Assembly: GCA_964449175.1 (NCBI GenBank)
Contig: CAYUYH010000194.1
Span: forward strand, 1-5,104
Reading direction: 5' to 3'
Length of the DNA: 5,104 nucleotides
DNA from: CAYUYH01 sp964449175
Lineage (GTDB): Bacteria; Planctomycetota; Phycisphaerae; SM23-33
In this document: positions 1 to 5,104 of the stretch, one piece after another
Layout of the letters: each line of letters opens with the position of its first letter
How positions within the stretch are numbered: the first letter of the stretch is position 1
Notes under the pieces: model-generated
What the model was told of the DNA's origin: nothing
Database searches by the model: none
The model's input: the letters and a program-made list of their open reading frames with translations, nothing else
Position numbers and translations under genes: made by a program

Positions 1-1022
1 GAGCCATCGCCGACCTGGTCGGCGGGCGCGCGGAGGGCGACGAGACGGTGTTGAGCCGCTCGATGGCGGCGCTCGAGTCCGCCGGCGAGGGCGATGTCAC
101 GTTCGCAGCCGACGAGAAGCGCGCCGCCCGCTTGGGCGAATGCCGGGCCTCGGCCGCGATCGTCGACGCCGACGCAGCCGTCTCCGCCGACATGCCGCTG
201 GTCCGCGTGGCCAGCGTTCAGGCAGCCGTCGCCAAGCTGCTCGGTCACTGGGCCGGCCAGCCGGCCCGCCCGGCTGTCGGCGTGCACCCATCCGCCGTCG
301 TCGCGGAAGATGCGCATATCGACGACAGCGCCGCGGTAGGTCCGTGGGTCAGCATAGGCCCCGGCGCCTCCGTCGGGCCGGGAAGCGTACTGCACGAGCG
401 CGTCTCCGTCGGCCGCGGCGCCAGGGTCGGCGCCGACTGCGTGCTGGCCGCCGGCGCGGTTCTCTGCCACGACTGCCGGGTCGGCGACCGCGTGATCGTC
501 GGGCCGAACAGCGTCATCGGCTGGGACGGGTTCGGCTACTACTATGCCGACGGCAAACACAACAAGGTGCCGCACAGCGGCAACGTCGTGATAGAGGACG
601 ATGTGGAGATCGGCGCGTGCAGTTGCGTGGATAGGGCGAAGTTCGGCTCGACGCGGATCGGCGCCGGCACGAAGATCGACAACCTCGTGCAGGTGGCGCA
701 TAATGTCCAGATAGGGCGGAATTGCATCCTAGCCGCCCAGGCAGGCATCGCCGGCAGCGCCGCCCTGGCCGATGCCGTCATCATCATGGGCCACGCCGGA
801 ATCCGCGACAATGTCAGGATCGGCGCCGGCGCGAAGTGCGCCGCTTTCTCAGCCGTCGCCTCGGATGTCGAGGACGGACAGGCGGTCGTCGGAACACCCG
901 CGCGCCCGGCCAGGGAAGCCCTGCGGATCATACAGGCCTGGCCGAAGCTGCCTGAGCTTCTGAAACGCGTTCGAGAACTGGAATCCAGGATCAAGGCACT
1001 TGAGTCGTCAGAGGACCATTAA
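1..1022 (+). CDS. lpxD: UDP-3-O-acylglucosamine N-acyltransferase LpxD (5' partial)
   Basis: LpxD transfers a 3-hydroxyacyl chain from acyl-ACP to the 2-amino group of UDP-3-O-acyl-glucosamine, the third step of lipid A synthesis, in the cytoplasm. The reading frame is open from the first full codon (base 3) and reads AIADLVGGRAEGDETV, typical of the LpxD N-terminus, so the true start lies upstream; the GTG at 48 is internal. 339 residues are visible; E. coli LpxD has 341. Order: N-terminal uridine-binding domain (visible residues ~1-80, with GDVTF), left-handed beta-helix of hexapeptide repeats (~90-295, with GWDGFGY and IGACSCVDR), and a C-terminal helix (LLKRVRELESRIKALE). The catalytic-base histidine of VAHNVQIG (E. 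coli His239) is at 699-701. Two oddities by eye alignment: the position of E. coli His276 is Asn (810-812), and the uracil-stacking Tyr (Chlamydia Tyr49) is Arg (120-122). The identity is clear; effects on activity are unknown. Confidence 0.96.
   Translation, partial: AIADLVGGRAEGDETVLSRSMAALESAGEGDVTFAADEKRAARLGECRASAAIVDADAAVSADMPLVRVASVQAAVAKLLGHWAGQPARPAVGVHPSAVVAEDAHIDDSAAVGPWVSIGPGASVGPGSVLHERVSVGRGARVGADCVLAAGAVLCHDCRVGDRVIVGPNSVIGWDGFGYYYADGKHNKVPHSGNVVIEDDVEIGACSCVDRAKFGSTRIGAGTKIDNLVQVAHNVQIGRNCILAAQAGIAGSAALADAVIIMGHAGIRDNVRIGAGAKCAAFSAVASDVEDGQAVVGTPARPAREALRIIQAWPKLPELLKRVRELESRIKALESSEDH
987..990 (+). promoter_or_regulatory. Ribosome binding site for lpxC-fabZ (AGGA)
   Basis: AGGA lies 9 bases before the TTG at 1000, inside the end of lpxD. 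It supports the TTG start: in this frame the stop at 961-963 is followed by no ATG, GTG or other TTG before 1000, and the conserved LpxC start RTIK begins four codons later. Confidence 0.6.
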
Positions 1023-2310
1023 GTCGCCGGTCGCGGTGGAGGGACGCGGGCTGTTCAGCGGTCGGCCGTGTCGGCTTGAGTTCAGCCCGGCCCCAGCCGA
1101 TGCCGGCCTGGTGTTCATGCGCGAGGGGGAGGAGGGGCGCGTGTCCATACCCGCCAGCGTCTCGCGTGTCGCGCCCCGGCCTCACCGTACGTCGCTGAGC
1201 AATGGCTCGGCCTGCGTGGAGACGGTGGAGCACGTGCTGGCAGCGACGGGCGGGTTGCAGATCGACAACCTCGTCATCGACGTGAGCGGTGAAGAGACGC
1301 CTTCCACGGACGGCTCGCCGCTTCCGTTCGTCCAGGCGCTCCAGAGCGCCGGCATCCAGGAGCAGGACCAGGAGAGACGCCCCCACGTGATAGATCAGCC
1401 CATCTCGGTCAGCGAGGGCGAGGCGATGCTGGCCGCGCTGCCCGGGCCGGGCGAGTACCTCGACATCCTGTTCGACCTGGACTACTCCGCGGTGGCCAGC
1501 ATAGGGCGGCAAGTGTTCAGCTTCCGCCTGGGCAAGGACGACTTCGCCGCCCAGCTCGCCCCAGCCAGGACCTTCGCGCTGGAGGAGGAAGCCCGCCAGC
1601 TCCAGCAGCAGGGGCTCTGCAAGCACCTGACGATCAAGGACATCGTCGTGATGGGCAGCGGCGGGCCGATCGAGAACAAACTGCGATTCCCCGACGAGCA
1701 CGTCCGCCACAAGGTCTGCGACCTGATCGGCGACCTGGCCTTGCTGGGCAGGCCGCTGTTCGGGCGCATCGTCGCCTACCGCAGCGGCCACGACCTCAAC
1801 CACGCGCTCGTCCGCAAGCTGGCGGCGCAGATGTCTTCGCGGGGCCGCACCATCAGCGCCACCGGCGAGCCTATCATGGACATCCGCAGGATCATGCGAG
1901 TCCTGCCTCACCGCTATCCGTTCCTGATGATCGACCGCGTGCTCCAGGTCGAGGGCGACAAGCGAGCCGTCGCCGTCAAGAACGTGTCGATCAACGAGCC
2001 GTTCTTCCAAGGCCACTGGCCAGGCCAGCCCGTCATGCCCGGCGTGATGATACTGGAGGCGATGGCGCAACTGTCTGGCATACTGCTCAGCCGGCGCCTG
2101 GAGCACACCGGCAAGATCGCCGTGCTGCTGAGCCTGGACAGGGTGAAGATGCGCCGGCTGGTGCGTCCCGGCGACCAGTTGGTGTTGGAGTCCGAGGCCG
2201 TCCGGGTGCACGCCCGCACGGGCCACTGCCGCTGCCGGGCGCTGGTCGGCGACGAACTGGCCGCCGAGGCTGAGATCAAGTTCATGCTGGTCGACTCAGA
2301 GCCGATCTGA
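1000..2310 (+). CDS. lpxC-fabZ: Bifunctional LpxC deacetylase / FabZ 3-hydroxyacyl-ACP dehydratase
   Basis: A 436-residue fusion. Residues ~1-275 are LpxC, the zinc deacetylase that removes the acetyl group from UDP-3-O-acyl-GlcNAc, the committed step of lipid A synthesis. It starts with RQRTIKSPVAVEG. The zinc ligands are His78 (VEHVLAA), His237 and Asp241 (VRHKVCD), and the catalytic His264 (YRSGHDLN) is present; spacing matches E. coli His79, His238, Asp242 and His265. A linker of under 20 residues leads to FabZ (~293-436, from MDIRRIM), which dehydrates 3-hydroxyacyl-ACP. It has LPHRYPFLMIDRV and the catalytic pair His339 (FFQGHW) and Glu353 (MILEAMAQ), 14 apart as in E. coli His54/Glu68. 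The usual GHFPG reads GHWPG. Both halves look active. The TTG start is forced by an in-frame stop at 961 and overlaps lpxD by 23 bases. Such fusions are known in Bacteroidota and some Planctomycetota. Confidence 0.97.
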   Translation: MSRQRTIKSPVAVEGRGLFSGRPCRLEFSPAPADAGLVFMREGEEGRVSIPASVSRVAPRPHRTSLSNGSACVETVEHVLAATGGLQIDNLVIDVSGEETPSTDGSPLPFVQALQSAGIQEQDQERRPHVIDQPISVSEGEAMLAALPGPGEYLDILFDLDYSAVASIGRQVFSFRLGKDDFAAQLAPARTFALEEEARQLQQQGLCKHLTIKDIVVMGSGGPIENKLRFPDEHVRHKVCDLIGDLALLGRPLFGRIVAYRSGHDLNHALVRKLAAQMSSRGRTISATGEPIMDIRRIMRVLPHRYPFLMIDRVLQVEGDKRAVAVKNVSINEPFFQGHWPGQPVMPGVMILEAMAQLSGILLSRRLEHTGKIAVLLSLDRVKMRRLVRPGDQLVLESEAVRVHARTGHCRCRALVGDELAAEAEIKFMLVDSEPI

Positions 2311-2322
2311 CGTCCGCCGGCC

Positions 2323-2327
2323 GGAGA
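2323..2327 (+). promoter_or_regulatory. Ribosome binding site for first LpxA-like gene (GGAGA)
   Basis: GGAGA sits 9 bases before the ATG at 2337, in the only true intergenic gap of the operon (2311-2336). It partly overlaps the 8-base palindrome CCGGCCGG (2317-2324). No terminator or promoter is seen in the gap. Confidence 0.6.
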
Positions 2328-2336
2328 ACACGTTTA

Positions 2337-3101
2337 ATGCCGGACATCTCACGCCACGCCGTCGTCGAGCCGACCGCCAAGCTCGCAAGCGACGTTTGCG
2401 TCGGACCCTTCGCATACGTCGGCGGCGACGTGCGACTTGGCCCGGGCTGCATCATCGACAGCGGCGCGACCGTAACGGGGCGGACAAGCCTGGGGGCGAG
2501 GTGTCACGTGTTCCCCCTGGCCGCCGTCGGCGGCGGCGAGAACGGCCAAGACGAGGGCGAGTGCCTCGTGGGCCAGGCCAACGACATCCGCGAGCACGTC
2601 GCCATTCTCGGCGGGACGGATCAGCCGACGTGCCTGGGCGACGACAACCTCATCATGATCGGGTGTCGGATAGGCCCCGGCGCTTCGGTGGGCAGCCACT
2701 GTATCCTCAGCAACTATACGCAGATCGAAGGCGCCGCTCGCGTGGAAGACTACGTCGGCACGAGCGCGTTCACGTCCATCGCCGCGGGCGCGTCGGTCGG
2801 CACGTACACCTACGTCGTCGGCTTCACCGGCGTCGACAAGCACGCCCCGCCCTATGCCATGGTGCAGGGCTGTCCCTTCCGCGTGCGAGGCGTGAACACC
2901 GAGAAACTCCGCCGATGCGGCTTTGGCGACGACGACATCCGCGCGCTGAAGGAGGCCTTCCGCGAGCTGTTCAACTCCTCCGGCTGCGAGGTGTCGCAAG
3001 AGGCGATGGCGCGCCTTGCGGGCAAGCCGGACGCGAACATCCACGTCAAGCGCCTCATCGATGCGATTGCCCAGAACCGCGCCGGGAGCAAGAGCCCATG
3101 A
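2337..3101 (+). CDS. LpxA-family acyltransferase paralog lacking the active-site histidines
   Basis: A 254-residue left-handed beta-helix protein of the LpxA family (E. coli LpxA 262). Hexapeptide repeats cover ~1-170, followed by the LpxA C-terminal helical domain (~175-254: GVNTEKLRRCGF, then ALKEAFRELF). From MIGCRIG to HAPP it aligns to E. coli LpxA without a gap, yet all four conserved histidines are replaced: His122 by Arg111, His125 (catalytic base) by Pro114, His144 by Ala133, His160 by Ala149. The QDLKY substrate motif is missing, in a loop about four residues shorter. By contrast the IRE motif (IREHVAI), Asn187, Glu189 and Arg193 (E. coli Asn198, Glu200, Arg204) are kept; E. coli Arg205 is Cys194. 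It overlaps the next lpxA-like gene by ATGA. Normal LpxA catalysis is unlikely. It may be a partner or regulatory subunit of the next protein, or act on another substrate. Family membership is sure; function is not. Confidence 0.9.
   Translation: MPDISRHAVVEPTAKLASDVCVGPFAYVGGDVRLGPGCIIDSGATVTGRTSLGARCHVFPLAAVGGGENGQDEGECLVGQANDIREHVAILGGTDQPTCLGDDNLIMIGCRIGPGASVGSHCILSNYTQIEGAARVEDYVGTSAFTSIAAGASVGTYTYVVGFTGVDKHAPPYAMVQGCPFRVRGVNTEKLRRCGFGDDDIRALKEAFRELFNSSGCEVSQEAMARLAGKPDANIHVKRLIDAIAQNRAGSKSP
3084..3088 (+). promoter_or_regulatory. Ribosome binding site for second lpxA-like gene (GGGAG)
   Basis: GGGAG is 9 bases before the ATG at 3098. It fixes the start: the same frame stays open far upstream (to about 2396), but that part is only the preceding gene read out of frame, and family similarity begins right after 3098. 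Confidence 0.6.
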
Positions 3102-3979
3102 CCGATCCGGAGGTCATTCGCGAGATCGACCCGTCAGCCAGGGTCGCCGCCGAGGCGACGATCGGGCGGTTCTGCGTCGTGGGCCCGGACGTGACGATCG
3201 GGCCGGGCACCGTGCTGAAGCGGCGCGTCACCGTCATCGGGCGAACGACTATCGGATCGGCTAACGTCATCGAGGAAGGTTGCGTGCTCGGCGCCGTGCC
3301 GCAGGACCTGAAGTACGCCGGCGGGGACACGCTGCTGGTGATAGGTCATCGCAACCGCTTCGGCCCGCGCGTGACCGCCCACATCGGCACGGAAGCCGGC
3401 GGCTACGTCACGCGGATCGGCAACGCCAACACGCTCCACGACGGCTGCCACATCGCCCACGACTGCTACGTGGACGACGACACCACGCTTGGCCGAAATG
3501 TGCTGTTGGCCGGGCACGTGCTCGTACAAAGCGGGGCGGTCATGGAAGACCTGGTCGGCGCGCATCACTTCACGACCATCGGTCGCTTCGCCCGCGTGGG
3601 CTCGCGCACGCCCGTCCGTCGCGACGTGCCGCCGTTCACATTCTTCGCCAGTGGGGACAACGAGCGCATCCCGCCGGCGGTTCGCGGCGTGCATGAGGAG
3701 GGCATCAAGTCGGCCCGGCTGTCGTCGGCGGAGGAATCGGAGCTGCGACGGGCGCTGGCGGAGCTGTTCGACGACGAGTCGGCCCTACAGACCAAGATCG
3801 AGCAACTGGAGAAGATGGGCGTCGAAGGCGCCGCGGCTGCGCTGTGCGAGTTCTGCCGGCGCAGTCTGCGCGGCGTGTACGGACGATACCAGGAGCTCTA
3901 CCGCGGGCAGGCGCCCCCCGAGGCCGCCCAATACCTCCCGCCGGAAGAGAAGGCCATACTACGGAGGCCGATGCCATGA
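3098..3979 (+). CDS. lpxA: UDP-N-acetylglucosamine O-acyltransferase LpxA (divergent, catalytic histidines intact)
   Basis: LpxA transfers a 3-hydroxyacyl chain from ACP to the 3-position of UDP-GlcNAc (or the 3-amino group of the diamino analogue), the first step of lipid A synthesis. 293 residues: left-handed beta-helix (~8-185), then a helical C-terminal domain and a Pro-rich tail, about 30 residues longer than E. coli. The active site looks complete on the helix: VPQDLKYAG, His118 and His121 (HIAHDC; His121 = catalytic His125), His140 (LAGHV) and His156 (HHF), with spacings of 3, 19 and 16 as in E. coli. The acyl-length ruler position (E. coli Gly173) is Ser169. Elsewhere it departs from the family: the IRE motif reads FGP, about 5 residues are inserted after DVPPF, and E. 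coli Asn198/Arg204/Arg205 appear as His199/Ser205/Ala206 (alignment less certain there). It overlaps both neighbours by ATGA. It is the likelier catalytic LpxA, perhaps needing the preceding protein. Confidence 0.9.
   Translation: MTDPEVIREIDPSARVAAEATIGRFCVVGPDVTIGPGTVLKRRVTVIGRTTIGSANVIEEGCVLGAVPQDLKYAGGDTLLVIGHRNRFGPRVTAHIGTEAGGYVTRIGNANTLHDGCHIAHDCYVDDDTTLGRNVLLAGHVLVQSGAVMEDLVGAHHFTTIGRFARVGSRTPVRRDVPPFTFFASGDNERIPPAVRGVHEEGIKSARLSSAEESELRRALAELFDDESALQTKIEQLEKMGVEGAAAALCEFCRRSLRGVYGRYQELYRGQAPPEAAQYLPPEEKAILRRPMP
3963..3967 (+). promoter_or_regulatory. Ribosome binding site for the oxidoreductase gene (GGAGG)
   Basis: A perfect GGAGG core lies 8 bases before the ATG at 3976, inside the end of lpxA. 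It selects this start over in-frame upstream codons reaching back to 3844, which would add a tail ahead of the Rossmann fold (RVAVVGAGRMG starts four residues after this ATG). Confidence 0.7.
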
Positions 3980-5028
3980 GTTTCCGTGTTGCCGTGGTCG
4001 GCGCCGGACGCATGGGCAAGCTCCACGCCCGCGTGCTGAGCGAGATGGACGGTGCGGAGTTGGTCTGCGTGGTCGACACCGACCCCGCGGTCGCAGCCGA
4101 CGTGGCCAGGCAGCGCCGCTGCCTCGGCCTGACCGACGTTGCCGAGGCAGTCGACAAGGTCGACGCCGCTATCATCGCCGTGCCCACGCTGCGCCATCTC
4201 GACATGGCCAGGCCCTTCGTCCAGGCGGGCAAGCACGTGCTGATCGAAAAGCCCATCAGCGACGATGCCGACGCCGGCCAGGAGCTGATAGACCTTGCCG
4301 AGCGAACCGGCGCCAGCGTGCAGGTCGGGCACACCGAGCGATTCAACCCGGTCGCGGTGGCCATGCAAAAACACGCCATCTCGCCGAAGTTCATCGAGGC
4401 CCACCGCATCAGCCCGTTCACCTTCCGCTCTGCCGACGTGGGCGTGGTGCTGGACATGATGATCCACGACATCGACCTGGTGGGGATGATGGTCAAGGGC
4501 CGCGTGCAAAGCCTCCATGCCGTCGGCGTGAACGTCATCGGCGACCACGAGGACATCTGCAACGCCCGGTTGATCTTCGACAACGGATGCGTCGCCAACA
4601 TCACCGCCAGCCGCCTGGCCGTGAAGACCGAGCGGAAGATGCGCGTCTTCAGCGAGCAGGCGTATCTGTCGGTGGACTACGGCAAGAGGGTCGGCATCGT
4701 GGTGACCAAGAGCGCCAACCTCGACCTGATCCAGATGGCCCGCGACCGCGACGCGAAGGACCTGACCGAGCTGGCCATGAAGGTGGACTACACAAAGCTC
4801 ATCAAGGTCGAGCAGCTTGTGGTGGATGAGTCCATTGAGCCGCTGCGCAGGCAGGCCGAGGCGTTCCGCCGGACGGTCGTCGAGGGCGCGCCGCCGGTCG
4901 TCCCCGCCGTCGAAGGCCTGGCCGCCGTGCGACTGGCGGCTGACATCGTGGCCAGCATCAAGGAGCACCGCTGGGACGGCGCCGCCTCCGAGCGCCACGG
5001 CCTGGGCGTGATCACCAAAGACGGCTGA
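3976..5028 (+). CDS. Gfo/Idh/MocA-family oxidoreductase, candidate GnnA-type UDP-GlcNAc 3-dehydrogenase
   Basis: A 350-residue NAD(P)-dependent sugar oxidoreductase. The Rossmann domain (~1-120) has the GAGRMG nucleotide loop (residues 9-14), Asp34 at the end of the second strand (suggesting NAD over NADP), and the family EKP motif at 91-93, whose Lys92 is usually catalytic. QVGHTERFNP leads into the C-terminal alpha/beta domain, with VVLDMMIHDIDLV holding the conserved His164. The C-terminal part (EPLRRQAEAF, then the VEGLAAVRLA helix) is also typical, and length is normal. It overlaps lpxA by ATGA. Known context: in Acidithiobacillus ferrooxidans the related GnnA is encoded with GnnB near lpxA and oxidises UDP-GlcNAc C3 for conversion to the 2,3-diamino sugar. 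The same role is inferred here from position and family only. GnnB is not in the window, and other members of this broad family oxidise different sugars, so the substrate is open. Confidence 0.93.
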   Translation: MSFRVAVVGAGRMGKLHARVLSEMDGAELVCVVDTDPAVAADVARQRRCLGLTDVAEAVDKVDAAIIAVPTLRHLDMARPFVQAGKHVLIEKPISDDADAGQELIDLAERTGASVQVGHTERFNPVAVAMQKHAISPKFIEAHRISPFTFRSADVGVVLDMMIHDIDLVGMMVKGRVQSLHAVGVNVIGDHEDICNARLIFDNGCVANITASRLAVKTERKMRVFSEQAYLSVDYGKRVGIVVTKSANLDLIQMARDRDAKDLTELAMKVDYTKLIKVEQLVVDESIEPLRRQAEAFRRTVVEGAPPVVPAVEGLAAVRLAADIVASIKEHRWDGAASERHGLGVITKDG

Positions 5029-5048
5029 TCGGCAAATCGGCCTATCAG
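5025..5048 (+). other. Hairpin overlapping the oxidoreductase stop codon, possible weak terminator or mRNA 3' structure
   Basis: CTGAT (5025-5029) pairs with ATCAG (5044-5048); after one C·T mismatch GGC (5031-5033) pairs with GCC (5040-5042) around a 6-base loop. No T-run follows, so an intrinsic terminator is doubtful. Confidence 0.3.
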
Positions 5049-5065
5049 CAGTAGAAGCTATGTAA

Positions 5066-5080
5066 GCCGGGCCTCCCGGT
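5066..5080 (+). other. Short GC hairpin in the 3' intergenic tail
   Basis: CCGGG (5067-5071) pairs with CCCGG (5075-5079) around a 3-base loop, extendable by a G-T(U) pair. No T-run follows. The tail 5029-5104 contains no supportable gene start (the ATG at 5059 is followed directly by a stop) and is visibly less GC-rich than the genes. The two hairpins together might end or stabilise the transcript. Confidence 0.25.
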
Positions 5081-5104
5081 CGCAGGTCATTTACGGGATC
5101 ATAG

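Noticed and set aside
792..794. His in IIMGHAGI of LpxD taken as the His276 equivalent, implying a 6-residue deletion
   Set aside because: A gap-free alignment to other LpxD proteins (AGQxGVKDH-type segment) places this His at a Gln position and Asn (810-812) at the His276 position, so no deletion is needed.
991..2226. A 411-codon open frame on the minus strand opposite lpxC-fabZ
   Set aside because: It lies antisense to a gene with every catalytic motif intact. Its composition (rich in Arg, His, Asp, Val) is that of a GC-rich codon shadow, and it resembles no known family.
2311..2336. Possible internal promoter or terminator between lpxC-fabZ and the first lpxA-like gene
   Set aside because: At 26 bases it holds only a ribosome binding site and a short GC palindrome, with no T-run and no -10/-35 pair.
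2396..3097. Upstream extension of the second LpxA-like protein (a 527-residue reading)
   Set aside because: This part is Arg-rich shadow sequence of the first LpxA-like gene. Family similarity and a ribosome binding site place the start at 3098.
3547..3640. A six-residue deletion in the second LpxA before DVPP
   Set aside because: Anchoring on the two histidines (16 residues apart in both proteins) and on HHF/HQF removes the gap and shows that His160 is retained.
3489..4829. A 446-codon plus-strand frame spanning the lpxA/oxidoreductase junction
   Set aside because: It is an out-of-frame reading of two well-supported genes, with Arg/Pro-rich low-complexity content and no own family signature.
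3898..4998. A 366-codon open frame on the minus strand opposite the oxidoreductase
   Set aside because: Same reason: it mirrors the codon positions of a clear Gfo/Idh/MocA gene and shows no domain motif.

Overview
The window is a tightly packed, one-strand lipid A (LPS) biosynthesis operon from a GC-rich Gram-negative (diderm) bacterium. The order is lpxD (5' end cut off by the window) – a fused lpxC–fabZ gene – two tandem, divergent LpxA-family genes – a Gfo/Idh/MocA oxidoreductase. LpxC–FabZ fusions are best known from Bacteroidota, but the high GC content and the lpxD / lpxC-fabZ / lpxA / oxidoreductase order fit Planctomycetota (a Phycisphaerae-like lineage) better. This placement is inference, since there is no rRNA or other phylogenetic marker here.

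Layout: 1-1022 lpxD; 1000-2310 lpxC-fabZ, with a TTG start inside the end of lpxD; 2337-3101 an LpxA-like protein; 3098-3979 a second LpxA-like protein; 3976-5028 the NAD(P)-dependent oxidoreductase. Junctions are a 23-bp overlap, a 26-bp gap carrying a ribosome binding site, and two 4-bp ATGA overlaps, so the genes are probably co-transcribed and translationally coupled. The final 76 bases hold no gene, only two small hairpins. No tRNA, rRNA, CRISPR array, mobile element or clear promoter is visible.

How the genes work together: LpxA puts a 3-hydroxyacyl chain on the sugar nucleotide, LpxC removes the acetyl group (the committed step), LpxD adds the second acyl chain, and FabZ drains the same 3-hydroxyacyl-ACP pool toward phospholipid. 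The oxidoreductase resembles GnnA, which in some bacteria oxidises UDP-GlcNAc at C3 on the way to a 2,3-diamino sugar and an all-amide lipid A. Its usual transaminase partner GnnB is not in the window.

The most notable observation concerns the two LpxA proteins. Aligned by eye to E. coli LpxA, the first has lost all four conserved active-site histidines but keeps most of the nucleotide-binding residues. The second keeps all four histidines and the QDLKY motif but lacks most of the C-terminal nucleotide-binding residues and the IRE motif. This complementary pattern suggests an obligate hetero-oligomeric acyltransferase, or a catalytic enzyme paired with a regulatory pseudoenzyme. The LpxD also has substitutions at two positions usually tied to substrate handling.
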